A stretch of DNA of 64,000 bases from Phytophthora colocasiae (Eukaryota; Oomycota; Peronosporomycetes; Peronosporales; Peronosporaceae). The notes under the pieces were generated by a model that did no database searches, was not told the DNA's origin, and saw only the letters and a program-made list of their open reading frames with translations. Below, piece after piece: positions 1-10,118 of this stretch; the stretch's first letter is position 1; every line of letters starts with the position of its first letter. The translations under genes were made by a program, and so were the position numbers. The DNA is taken from the NCBI GenBank assembly GCA_018806915.1, contig JAGKQI010000083.1, positions 620,001 to 684,000 on the forward strand. The letters run 5' to 3'.

Positions 1-417
1 AATTCCTCGAGTAGAGACTCGTATTTTCTCCAACCGTTGGGTGAGGCGGCACTCTAGCGGTGCATCCAATGAATGGAACACGGGCACATCTAATAGAATA
101 GCGAATTTCATAGTTTGGGACCTGCGAAATCCAAATGCTACATTACCACATTTCGTAGAATATACACTAGAAGTATTACGACGATTAATAGCGTTATGTG
201 CTCTTCTCTTTGTTGAAAAAGGACAAAAAACACGAAAACGAAGAAGCAATTACATCAAGTACTACGTGCAGTGGGCAGTGCCACGACATGTAGAGTATTT
301 TTTCGCAAGATTACTTCTTGTCTAACGCACGGTGCTACAGTACAATGTGATCGCCAAAAGAGGGAAATCCTGCGGTCCTCAGATTGACTGCGGTCCAGGT
401 CGAGATGTCTTCAGCCT
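1..417. other. no supportable gene
   Basis: No open frame here looks coding. A segment at about 305-339, ending in acgcacggtgctaca, recurs in diverged form at about 1378-1413. It is probably the end of a small dispersed repeat. Confidence 0.4.
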
Positions 418-663
418 CTAGCGTGTTCCATCTCGTCTGCACATGCCGTTGTGGAGCACTCGCATCCCCTTGTTGTCGCAATTGGCCAGGTTGAAAAAAC
501 ATTTATTCTCGTAGGTGACACCGTTGCTACCACAGACTGGTGGACCCTGAGTGCCATCGCCACCGCCGCAGCGAACATTGGGAACCATGGCGCAGGTAAA
601 TCCTTCAGCGGAGGCTCCAGCAATCAGGAGCGAGGCGAGTACGGGCAGAATAGCGAACTTCAT
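418..663 (-). CDS. secreted Kazal-like serine protease inhibitor, single domain, 81 aa
   Basis: Seen: an 81-residue product with a hydrophobic signal peptide (residues 1-19, cleavage after GASA). One six-cysteine domain follows, with Cys at 24, 32, 44, 55, 62 and 75. The segment PVCGSNGVTYENKC is the classic Kazal core. Known: Kazal domains insert an exposed loop into the active site of serine proteases, and Phytophthora EPI proteins of this class act in the plant apoplast. Start chosen: an upstream in-frame leader has no signal-peptide character, whereas the ATG at 661-663 directly precedes the signal sequence. Oddity: the C2-C3 spacing is 11 residues where classical Kazal domains have 7, so the reactive P1 residue cannot be placed by simple alignment. 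The short C-terminus ends 6 residues after Cys6. No intron is needed. The protease target is unknown. Confidence 0.88.
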   Translation of the reverse strand: MKFAILPVLASLLIAGASAEGFTCAMVPNVRCGGGDGTQGPPVCGSNGVTYENKCFFNLANCDNKGMRVLHNGMCRRDGTR

Positions 664-733
664 TACTTCGGACGTGGTGGTGGTTGGAGGTCTTGAGAGT
701 ATGAAGAGGTTTTGACTGTGGTGCGTTGCTGGT

Positions 734-747
734 AAATAGCAAAGTGA
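734..747 (-). promoter_or_regulatory. candidate oomycete initiator plus flanking element of the Kazal gene
   Basis: On the minus strand this reads TCACTTTGCTATTT, close to the oomycete core consensus (TCAYTYY followed by CAWTTT). It lies 71-84 bases upstream of the Kazal start codon. Confidence 0.4.
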
Positions 748-1260
748 AAAAGCGTAGCTAAAGCGAAGTCTTGTTGAATTTTTATCAGTTGCCAACGGAG
801 TTGGTAATAAAAGCGAACTTGTTTCATCACAACGTTTTGTGCTGCAGTTCCTACTAATCGATCAAGCTGCATCCGGCGTAAACGAAGCATAATACTGTAA
901 GCTATGACTCATATGGTTAGTTGTCGTTCACTCGCTATTCGCAGATACCTACTGGTTGAGAACATGAGAAGTACACAACATGGAGCAATGCTCTAGGATA
1001 AGCTTACAGTTTTTTTCTGGAAACATTGATGCTTCACTCACTGGCACGATCACAATTGTTATATCATAAACACGAATTTTCATCTGAGGCGCAGACACTG
1101 AAGCAATTTGTGCAAATAAATTGAACCGATAAGTGAGCACACTTGTTTAGTAAGAATGTCGATCCTCAACGGCATGTAAAGAGAACACTAAGAATCGGAA
1201 GTGTTCACCACGTTACTTTCCTCGTTGGGAAATTACTATATCGTGCATGTACTGTACAAG
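748..1260. other. intergenic, nothing recognised
   Basis: Only short open frames without domain character. The stretch is AT-rich. Confidence 0.4.
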
Positions 1261-1330
1261 TCAGACTGCCAATAACAACAAATACTAGTATGACTACAGG
1301 TCAGACTGCCAATAACAACAAATACTAGTA
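1261..1330. repeat. 30-bp direct repeat, two copies
   Basis: A 30-base sequence starting tcagactgcc and ending aatactagta occurs identically at 1261-1290 and 1301-1330, separated by 10 bases. It lies immediately upstream of a long hairpin. Confidence 0.9.
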
Positions 1331-1397
1331 GGCAAGAGGTAACCTTGCACTAAAATACTATGTAGTAGTATTTTAGTGCAAGGTTACCTCTTGCCTA
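1329..1397. repeat. perfect 32-bp inverted repeat (hairpin) with 5-nt loop
   Basis: The left arm (1329-1360) is the exact reverse complement of the right arm (1366-1397), with loop tgtag. The right arm runs into the acgcacggtgctaca segment shared with about 305-339. This suggests a foldback or MITE-like remnant. A terminator or small-RNA precursor is possible but unsupported. Confidence 0.85.
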
Positions 1398-1593
1398 AAC
1401 GCACGGTGCTACATATTAATATGCCAATAAATGCAATCGACGCAAGCACACTACATGTAGTTTCGTCACGCAAAATATCATTCTTGATTAAGATATGCTC
1501 TCAGCTCGCTTGGGAGGGCGTCGGCCGTCTCTGTTGGCTCTTTTGCCAGGCTTGATGAGCCAACTCCATCTATGAAGACAACAAGTACAGGCG
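1398..1593. other. 3' flank of the LRR gene, nothing recognised
   Basis: Short intergenic stretch between the hairpin and the stop codon of the LRR gene. No gene is seen. Confidence 0.4.
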
Positions 1594-2916
1594 TTAGATC
1601 GTTGCCTTTTTCTTTCGTCGAACACGAGTTCGCACCTGTTTAAAGTGACTAGCAGCATCAACAAGAGCTGTGTCTGTCGCTCTTCGCGCTCTTGACAACG
1701 CAAGGCTCCTTCGATCGCGAAAACTGGTACCTGCCTTGGCCGACTCGCTGCTCTCCATGATCTGTTCTCTTGTCCTTGACGTTAACGTTGTAAGCTGTTC
1801 TTTCCACTTGGCCATGCGGTCGCCACGCTGCTTCTCGTAGTCAGTTAGGTTGAAAACCGACTTGTTCTCCGCTTCAAACAGCTCATTTTTCTCCAGAAGA
1901 TCCTGTTCCTGTTGTGGTAACTCCACTTCGACCTGCAACGCTTGGTATTGATCCATCTGTGAGTGAAGCGAGGGTAGAGGTGCCACAGCTACTTGTCCTT
2001 CAGAAGTTGAAGAACCCGCAGATAATGGCGCAGTTTCTACTGATTCAGGTGACGAAGGAATTGTAGACAAGCGCCGGAATTGGTCGACTTGAACGAGATT
2101 CGGCAGTCGTTCGAAGAAAAGGTGCGCGTAGGCAGGCATATACCGCACAAACGGATTCCCAGCCAGACGAAGAACGCGAAGGGAGGTCGGAAACTCACTC
2201 ACGTCGAAATCTTCGATGTAGTTCATGGACAGATCTAGAAATTTAAGCTATACTCGTCGCAGCAACGTTAGTGAACCTCCTGTTACACTCTAACTAGTCT
2301 GAAACACACGTACATTGCGCAGATGCTTGAGATTCTTAACTTCCCGGATACGATTACCAGCAAGAGCGAGGAATATGAGCTGTTCATGACCTTCCAATCC
2401 TTCAATCGTCTCAATCAGATTGTACTGGAGATACAATTCCTCCACATGTGTAAACGCGTCCAGATTCTCAATCTTGCCGATATCCAACCAGTCCAAACGG
2501 AGGATTTTCTTACGCAGCATTGCTTCGATCTCTTCGTCTTTTATTTCTTCTCGTCGTGTGTGTTTCTTACTAACTGCGAGACATTCTCGAATGAGTCTCA
2601 TTGTCAACTGGATAGGCTGTTCACTCTTCTTCGACTTGTGTATAGCCATCCCCAGCATCTCTTCCTCCAAAGCAGCCATCTCCACATCAGGATCAGCCAG
2701 TTCCACCTGCTCTTCTTCACACTCCGAACTGGTACGAGACCCCTTAAGTCCGAGACTGGCCAACCATTTCTTGTCCCGAGACGCCATAATTCGCGCAATT
2801 GCTCGTTTGTCCTCAATGTCACGGACGTTCAAAGTCGCGAATAGCTCCATGATAGCCAGCGCCACTGCAGAATAATGCTTAGGGGGTCTCCGTCTTCTTT
2901 TTAGGGGCGATCCCAT
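1594..2916 (-). CDS. LRRC46-like leucine-rich-repeat axonemal protein, 418 aa, 2 exons
   Basis: Exon 1 is 2916-2314 and exon 2 is 2247-1594. The 66-bp phase-0 intron (2313-2248) has GTACGT and TATAG ends and an internal CTAAC. The product has a basic N-terminus and an acidic region (about 60-95). A run of SDS22-type LRRs covers about 135-240 (LYLQYNLIETIEGL, LALAGNRI, LKFLDLSMNYI, LRVLRLAGNPF), followed by a charged coiled-coil-prone C-terminus. Known: LRRC46 is a small flagellar LRR protein, and the repeat order and the LxFLDLSxNxIE...EFPxSL signature resemble it. Other axonemal LRR proteins such as DRC3 cannot be excluded. The gene is divergent from a SPATA17-like gene 276 bp away, which supports a flagellar role (inference). 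Start: first ATG of the open frame, 38 bases from a TCACTTC initiator-like element. Confidence 0.82.
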
Positions 2917-3192
2917 CCGTTACATGGGACGAGGTGGACAGTAACGTCCACGTTGAAGTGATCAGCCAATCAAATCGTTTAAAACAATTAGCTTCAAGGC
3001 AATCAACCAATCAAAACCGAACAAGAAAATAGAGCGTATAGGTAGCATATGATCATGTGCAACTGACTTGGGCTTACTGATGGTCTTTGATTCTCTCTAA
3101 TTCCAGCCATTTCTAATAGAAATTCTATCTAAATAGAGACGTTTTGTTCTGTAAAGGAGTTCCGAGTGTCCTGATCCTTCTGGAATTTGACG
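2917..3192. promoter_or_regulatory. bidirectional promoter between two flagellar-type genes, two CCAAT boxes
   Basis: This 276-bp region separates two divergent start codons. It holds two ccaatcaaa elements (CCAAT at 2966-2970 and 3007-3011). On the minus strand there is a TCACTTC initiator-like site (2955-2961), on the plus strand CCATTTC (about 3108-3114). Joint regulation is inferred from the arrangement. Confidence 0.55.
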
Positions 3193-4330
3193 ATGGCGCT
3201 CTTCTATGACTGCTGGAAGAGCCGAGGCGATACGCTCCAGCGTTTACAGCAGCTTCTCAAGTATGTGGCGTATTGGTATCGTATCTGACGATGTTTCTGA
3301 CTCTCTTCTTGTCTTTCAGTGATGCTGAAGAGCAAGCGGAGCAGGAGCGGAAGGCCGCTACTCACATCCAAAGGCTCTTCCGAGGACAGCGAGTCCGTGC
3401 TGCTGTTACTTCACAAACGTGAGTCATTTTGAGTCCGTTTATTGTCGACGCAACTGACTTGGCCAGTTCTTGACTAGAAATGCTGAACTCATGATATCAC
3501 GAGTGTATCGTGGACATCTCGCACGTCGACGGTGTAAACGAGTCCGTGCTGAGGTGGAGAAATCTCATCGTCAAGCTGTTTTAGATTTTTATGCTGTGGT
3601 TATCCAGAAACTTGCACGTGGCGTCCAAAGCCGCACAAACTGTCTTGATTTCCGAAAGAGGAAAGCTTACATTGGCGAGTTGGCAGCAAAGGGAGATAAT
3701 ATGCGTCGAATGCTTGAAGAAAACCTCCGTAAGCAACAGGAGCAAGAACACATTGACAGTGAGAAAGCTGCAAGAGAAGAACTGGTCAAGGTCACGCAGG
3801 ATCTTCATCATCTCCTCAGTACACACACTATTGCTGGGATTTACAATTCTCCCATGCAGCCAGCGAGTGCCACGAGCTTTGGTGTCCCTGTAGAGGCCCA
3901 CATAAGAGAGAATTCTCGTCGGGTAGTGACTTCACGACTCGAATCTTCTCGCCCACCGTCGAAATTGACTCCGTATCCACCTTCTAACAAAGCCACACTG
4001 CAAGCTGCAGCTCCTTATGACGCAATACAGCAAGAAGCACGGAAACAAACGAAGTACCACAAGTTACGACGTATCGGCACCTCCGACTTCGCTGCAGTCT
4101 ACAACCCTGAGCATGATGTGGTACGGAAACGTAATGCACCAGGGATCAATGCAGGGGTTGAGTACTTGGAAGACAGGAAAAACCCCTACAAAAAGAGAGG
4201 CGTACCTCGTTCCAAGCGCGACTTGAATCCTCACCTGACCACACTGGGGAGATATCCTGAGACTCCGTTCTACTTGACGCATGGAGGCAATAAAAGCAAA
4301 GTGCTAGCGAACGACCGCTTCGATGTGTAA
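3193..4330 (+). CDS. SPATA17: SPATA17-like IQ-motif axonemal protein, 339 aa, 3 exons
   Basis: Exons are 3193-3260, 3320-3418 and 3478-4330. Both introns are 59 bp (GTATGT/TTTCAG and GTGAGT/ACTAG, phase 2), and the spliced frame closes at exactly 340 codons. Three IQ (calmodulin/light-chain-binding) motifs lie in the first 110 residues: THIQRLFRGQRVRAA, MISRVYRGHLARRR and VVIQKLARGVQSR. A charged helix follows, then the segment LLSTHTIAGIYNSP, which closely matches the conserved SPATA17 motif after its third IQ. Known: SPATA17 belongs to the C1a projection of the axonemal central pair. Length fits the family (about 360 aa). The gene ends 68 bp from the convergent PITH gene. The ortholog call rests on the IQ spacing plus the GIYNSP segment. 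Confidence 0.85.
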
Positions 4331-4398
4331 CCTATCTGAAGTAATAAACAATATATCATCCGATAAACAGGGATCTTGATCCCGAGTTGGTTATTTCT

Positions 4399-5044
4399 TT
4401 ATTCTTCGCTGACCTTCTTGAGCTCGTTCATGTTGGTACCCGCAAGAGTTTCCCCTGAAATCCCAGAAAGTCAATATTACCCCCCACAACACTTAAACTG
4501 GAAAATAACTTACCGAAGAACTTAAGGCTGGAAAGGACAGTCTCCTCGGCACCGTTGTTCTCCTCCACGAAGACTGTGATGCTCTTGACGCGCTGAAATT
4601 TGACGAAACGTAGCTCCACGTCATTCTCCGGCAGCAGATCGTCGTCTTTCAGCTCGATGGTCTGCGTAGGCTCTACGTCTCCAGCGTCCGAGAATCCCAA
4701 GTTGGGGCGGTTTACGAACAGCTTGAGCACGCGCGGAGCTTGTTCTCCCTGAGGTGCAACGATATTGAGGGAGAAAACTTTCACAGCGTCTTGGAACTCC
4801 ACGTACAGCATCAGTTGTTCTGGAAAACGGCACAGTTAGTTTACATTGAATATTACGGATTGGTAAGATATTTTCTTTTTTTATTACCATCGGCGTCTGA
4901 CTGCAGAACAAGCGTCTCGTCACCTTGGAAGAGGTTGCGGAAGGGTTTGTTTGGGTCCTCGTTGAGGCAGTAGCAGTCCTTGAGGCTGATGGCCTCCTTC
5001 AGGTCCCCGTAGGCCCGGGACTTAGCTGCGGCGGCGGAGCTCAT
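4399..5044 (-). CDS. PITH-domain protein (TXNL1 C-terminal/PITHD1 type), 172 aa, 3 exons
   Basis: Exons are 5044-4888, 4819-4514 and 4454-4399. Introns are 68 bp (GTAATA/TTCCAG) and 59 bp (GTAAGT/TTTCAG). Splicing restores SDADEQLMLYVEFQDAVKV and a C-terminus LKFFGETLAGTNMNELKK, both diagnostic of PITH. Known: PITH is a beta-sandwich domain that binds the proteasome 19S cap in TXNL1 and forms most of PITHD1. Here the domain fills nearly the whole protein and no thioredoxin fold precedes it, so it is PITHD1-like in layout. N-terminal residues 1-12 are Ala/Ser-rich. A proteasome or redox role is inferred from the family only. Confidence 0.9.
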
Positions 5045-5070
5045 GATGGTGAATTAAAGAATCCCTCGAA

Positions 5071-5077
5071 AGAATGA
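5071..5077 (-). promoter_or_regulatory. initiator-like TCATTCT upstream of the PITH gene
   Basis: The minus strand reads TCATTCT, matching the oomycete initiator YCAYTYY, 27-33 bases before the start codon. No flanking CAWTTT is seen. Confidence 0.35.
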
Positions 5078-6065
5078 CAATCATTTTTTTTGTTTAAATC
5101 CAGATGCACACGAGTGTTGAAAATGATAGGGGGGGGGGGGGGTCTCAACGGATGAGATCTAATGAAACGATCGAATCGAGAACCAGGCAAGAATAATGTT
5201 GTAAACGAGGTCGCTCTCTCGTACGTAGCAGTGACTGCCTTCTGCGCGGCCAAAGGCGGCCGATTTTCAAATTCATGTTTGTCCATACGCAATGGAGTGT
5301 CATACTACGAAGTATCACACAGAGAATCTGAAGCACTGGCGCGTAAGAAAGCTGCGAGCGAGGCCAGGCGGGTTCGAGCGGAACAAAAACGATGTTCCAC
5401 GTAATTCTAGGCGCTAAATTCTTCTTCAAAAAACTAAATTCTTCTTCCACAGGCAAGAAAAGTCTCCAATCATCGGTAATAATGCTACACGGGCGCAATA
5501 AAAAAACAAGTGCCTCTCCAGACTTAGGTATCAACCAAGTTCTCACGAGTAAATCCAGCAAAGTGGTAAACAAGGGGGCTCCAGCGTATCATGAAGTTCC
5601 GGCGTTGGTTAGAGACGTAAAAACACAGAGCACATCATTTTGAAATACATACCCCAAACGGCGGCGCAAAAGCTTCCAACACGACTGGTCTCTGGAACAC
5701 ACCATCAGGACAGAAAAAGAATGATGAAGTGTACGTATTCTTTGTTTATACTGTACGTCGGACAAAACTGTCATCCTGTACGTATACATCATGCCCAGCA
5801 TTTTTCTTTTCCTTTGCTCTATGTTGTGCTTATGGATGTGCTCTCCAAACACCGGTGTATCTAATGCTTGTTACTTGGTACTTCGTGTTGGAATTGTACG
5901 AATTTCCTTCAAGCACAGTCAACAAGCACTTGGTCTCGCATACCTCCCTAAACATGCGTTACAACTTCTTCTTAGAGTTCTGAAACAATAACCCGTTTTG
6001 CTTTGATTCGATCGGTTGATTCAGCCCCAATAGAGCCAGGTTCAACTGAGTGAACATGTTTACGC
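5078..6065. other. intergenic; 14-G homopolymer, no supportable gene
   Basis: The longest open frames (for example minus 5145-5573) lack domain character and overlap each other on both strands. A run of 14 G occupies 5129-5142. Repeated aaattcttctt motifs lie near 5407-5445. Nothing else is recognised. Confidence 0.45.
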
Positions 6066-6087
6066 AGTACTAGCCCCTTGAACCCGA
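6066..6087 (+). repeat. PiggyBac left terminal inverted repeat (candidate)
   Basis: Inverted partner of 18391-18412, 21 of 22 positions matching. Confidence 0.65.
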
Positions 6088-6423
6088 AGCGTTTCCATTC
6101 CCCCCATCGCCCCAGTTAACATGTATCTGTGCGGTTAGGTGTGTCATACTGAAAGCAAGTTATTACGGTATCGTGTATGAATGTGAATGTTGGAAGGACG
6201 CAATGTAAACCTAACCGCTCGAAACTGCCTCTCACACAAACTTGTACATACATGATATTGATTCTTCAAAAGGATTCTATATCGTGTATCGTGTAGATGA
6301 CAAGTAATGGACAGTACAACTGCAAGCAAGATACTTTGAAGAGTGAGTTCATAGAAAAGCGCCGGCTCAAAGACAAAAGAAGGTATACTGAATTCAGTAG
6401 ATTCTTATAGACGCAAAATTCGC

Positions 6424-9400
6424 CTACATTTGCGTCTCAGACGGCCGTGGACGTTTTGCCTGCGGTGAGGCGACATCCGTTGACACGTTGTCTTCCAACT
6501 CAGCTTCTCCTTCACTCAATTCCTCACGCAGTGTCTCCGCTGCTGGAACGCGTGCGCGAATGTGTCTCTTGCGAGCTTTCTTCGGTAGAATGGTGCCATT
6601 ACGCCAAGCCTTATGCCAAATTTCAAAGCAGGACATGAGAGCACCATTGTGGCGGTGGCGAACCTTGTCACACAGGAACACGCGCCATGCTTTGGGCTTC
6701 TTCGATGACGTCGGCAATTTGCAGTCACTGCAATAGATGGAGGAGTCCCCTACCCGAGCACCATCAGTGCCTTTCAATAGCGAACAGACCTTACATGCAC
6801 GTGTACGCCTCTTGCGCCCGCTCTGATTGTTGCCTGGCCTCCACTCATCGTTGAGAACGACCGTATGTCCGCGATACACAGGCGCAGTTCGGGATTTTGA
6901 CGGCGTTGCTGTTGCTTCATCACTCTGTCGAAGACCATCCCAGTCATCCTCCTGAAGCTGGCATAACTCCAAATGAAGCTGCTTCAGGAACTTTACGTGG
7001 GGAAGCTTGCTCAACCCATCTGCAGCTCGACGTGCGTTGAAGATGATGTAGGCATTGATCACTGCAAGGTCAATGAGCCCCAGGAATAAACTCTTGTAAT
7101 ATCTCTTGTACTTTATTGCGAGTTGGAGTGAATACCTGTTGAAACGTGTACATACAAGATTAGTATTTGTCCAAACATGTATATACACATTTATCACTTA
7201 CCGTTGTAGACGTAGCTGATCATGTACGTCTACACCGCCCATAAGAGTCTGATAATCTTTCAGTACTCGTGGACAAGGCACTTCAGCTTGTTCACCAGTT
7301 AATTTGTTCCGGCGAACAACACGATCGAGCTCGACGCTCCCACCGGATGCGAGCAGATAAACAGCACGGTTGTCCCACCAGCGTATGGCGCGTAGCCCCT
7401 GGATGTGTGCGTGATCAGCAACTTCAAAGGTGCCTCGTTCAATTGTCACTGGACGATGTTTAGGAGGTTTCCGCTTCTTTCCTCCCCTCTGCTCCCCCTC
7501 CACTAGCGAAACAGGCAGGCCTAGTCGATTCGTTTGCACGGTGCCCACGGTATAAAACCCCATAGTCAGCATTTGCATTGCCAGAGGTACTGACGTATAG
7601 TATCGATCAGTGACAATCAGACGCATAGCATCCTGCCCAGGACCATTCGGCCCAAACACTTCACATAAATTGCGGATGACCGCTGCAGGGCCAGATCTGT
7701 AGTCATTCAACGCTCCATTCAAACCACCGTGCTCTTGTTTACCGCAGTAGAGTTCGAACCTGTGTATACAAGTTTGCAAGAAACGTTAGTTTGTCTGGTC
7801 CAAGATAAGATAACTTAGGCGCCAAAAAAAAAACTAGTGCTCCAGTGGAGCACTACATACATACCGGATACAATAGGCGGTTGAAGAACAGCACAACATG
7901 AAGAGCTTCGTCCCCCACTTGTGGGGTTTATCCTTCATGTACACCCTCATACGATTGAAGCTTGACCGCGACGGCAGCATCGCCTCATCGAAGGCCATAG
8001 TAGGAGGTGGGGTATATCCGTGTTTGAATCTCCGCGTCAATGCATTGATAATGGGCCTTATTTTCCACGCCTTGTCGTAGCTCGCGTTCATGTCACCATT
8101 GCTACTGAAGTGTAGATTTCGTGAAAGATGCATGAATCGATCGCGCACCATATACTGACCGAAACAACCTCTGGGAATTGCTCCCTCATCAGTTGTTTTC
8201 CAATGGTTCTGTAGCTTCTCCTTGTTCGGCACGATACAACGCGCAATCAGCAGACCAACGAAGACACAGAGCTCGCGTGGTGTAATCGGATCCGTTCGCT
8301 CGAGGTTCGTCCTTATTTGATCTCTCGTCTTTGGTTGAAACTCTGGATGTTTTGCTTTACGAGCGACTTGTTTCATACACTGACCTGCAATTCTCTCATC
8401 CATTTTTTCTGCGAAGTAGGCATTGCTAGCGGCGGCGATATCTTCCCAAAGTGTAGGCTGGACAAAATAAAAGAAAGCTCCGGAGGGTGTGGCGGCAGCT
8501 TTCAGTGCTTGTGGCGTTGGTCCGAATTCACCGTTGTATAGCCTAGGATAGTCCGCTAGCATCGATTGAGCGGGGCGAGGCTCGTATGGTTCCATTAGAC
8601 AGTTGTACGGAGTCTGCTTAGTCAATGGCCTCCATCCGGTCTTAGCCATGCCTTTCAATAGTTCGCTGGACACATTACCACTAGCCACGGCCCCAATACC
8701 ACCGGCAGATCTCAGGAGCGCAGGATCAAACGACATCTCAGGCTGTGTAGGACCATCGTCATCTAGCTCAAACAAGAACTCGCCATCCCCTGTCACCTCA
8801 TCAGAATTCCACCCTGTTCCCTCGTCGTTATCTCCGTCTGAGTCTAGGGATACATATGTAGCACGAGTGAAAGGCACTGCATGAGCACGGGAAGATCCTA
8901 AAAGAAAACCATCGGTATATACACGTTAGCGTAAATGTGGTAACTTGTATGTACAGCTTTGACCAACCTGCTCCGTTAGGTGATGTATCTTCCTTAGTTT
9001 CTTCGGCCAGTGTTGAAGTCTCTTCACAATCCGGATTGTGTACTGGCGAGCGATCTTCAGATAGGTTATCAGCTTCCACAAATTCTTGGCTCAAATTGCG
9101 CTGTATCTCAGAATCACCTGGATAACGAACGTAAATACACGTTAGAGAACAGTCTTATGTTGTATGTACAGGTTCGTACGGATGGTGATACTCTCGCTGT
9201 CGAAGCCGCTGTTTTCGTCGGTGTAGGAAGTGCCATGAGATTCACAGCGACGGGCATCTTCCTGCGTGTTTGTCACCTCCGGTGTTGATAACGCCTGGAC
9301 TAGGTTGTTGGATAGAACATCTATGATACATACATGACATACACGATTACCGAGTAAATAAACGTGTATATACATCTCGTTGATCATACCTGGATTTGAA

Positions 9401-9587
9401 TCCACAACGTCTTCGCGGAGACGTGACGGGAGCGTCGGTTTTGGTGCTTTGTCCTTGGTTACTGCTGAACAGCCATACACAGTTAGACTTAGCGTAAATC
9501 ATGTGAATGCAAATACCAGCCCATTACCTTGACGCTGCCCAGCACTAGCCGGTCCCTCAACCCTTGCAGTCTTCGCCCGAACCTCCG
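6424..9587 (-). CDS. PiggyBac-family DDE transposase, exons 2-8 (catalytic part)
   Basis: Exons are 9587-9528, 9464-9390, 9320-9180, 9117-8968, 8897-7865, 7759-7202 and 7135-6424. Introns are 62-105 bp with GT/AG ends, and all junctions keep frame. Exons 2-5 encode an acidic, Ser/Thr-rich linker. Exon 6 starts the transposase domain (TPRELCVFVGLLIAR, RDRFMHLSRNLHF). The catalytic aspartates lie in TMAFDEAM, LIVTDRYY and GGVDVHDQ, at about 506, 598 and 724/727 of a 969-residue whole. Exon 8 carries the C-terminal cysteine-rich DNA-binding domain (CKVC, CSDC, CDKVRHRH). Known: PiggyBac excises and inserts at TTAA. Exon 1 lies 8.3 kb away at 17919-18100 because a Gypsy element sits in intron 1. 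No in-frame stop is seen in exons 2-8. Confidence 0.88.
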
Positions 9588-9620
9588 CTACACATACCCA
9601 CACAACAAGTACGTGATTGG

Positions 9621-9936
9621 TGTGACGGGGGTCACACAGCACTTCACACAGAGGAAGGCTTGGAGTATACAAACTCCTAGTGAACGGCAGTTCACTCGGT
9701 CCCCAAAGACTTGGGGAGACTAACTAAAGATTAGGTAGATTTAAGACTGAATATATTATAGATACTTGTTAGCTTGGCCTGCAATACAAACTAAAAGATA
9801 TCTATAGTGTAACCTATATAGAAGGTGATAGGTGGCTGCGGAGCCACCTGCCACGTGTCACCATGATGTGTGACACACCAAATGTATCCACTTCGGAAGA
9901 GTGACTAAAGTCACTCTTCAATGTAACCCCGTTACA
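9621..9936 (-). repeat. Gypsy 1 3' LTR
   Basis: Starts TGTGACGGGG and ends CCCCGTTACA on the plus strand. Contains a chain of short hairpins, and both LTR termini are themselves small palindromes. Confidence 0.93.
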
Positions 9937-9949
9937 TCCTCCCCCACTT
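9937..9949 (-). other. Gypsy 1 polypurine tract
   Basis: On the minus strand AGTGGGGGAGGA directly precedes the 3' LTR, as expected for plus-strand DNA priming. Confidence 0.75.
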
Positions 9950-10118
9950 AGATTCGACTCTCGTCCAATCAGAGAAGAGAGACAATCCCTTTCACATTTC
10001 TCTCTTCAATGTCGAAATCGATCGACCTGCCGCCAGCTCTTATCGCTGCGGCTTCTGCTTTCACAGAGCACAGGGCGCACTGCCAACGCGTACCAGGCTT
10101 CCTTGGAAGCTCAGCAAC

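Noticed and set aside
41..325. 94-codon plus-strand frame
   Set aside because: No ATG at its start, no domain or signal features, and it partly lies in a dispersed repeat.
2323..2875. Long plus-strand frames opposite the LRR gene
   Set aside because: Shadows: the minus strand gives clear LRRs and a well-formed intron.
2919..2930. Palindrome-like gttacatgggac as an RFX X-box in the flagellar promoter
   Set aside because: The half-site spacing is two bases short of the X-box consensus, and RFX factors are not established in oomycetes.
5145..5573. 142-codon minus-strand frame
   Set aside because: Composition is not protein-like, it starts beside a G14 run, and competing frames lie on the other strand.
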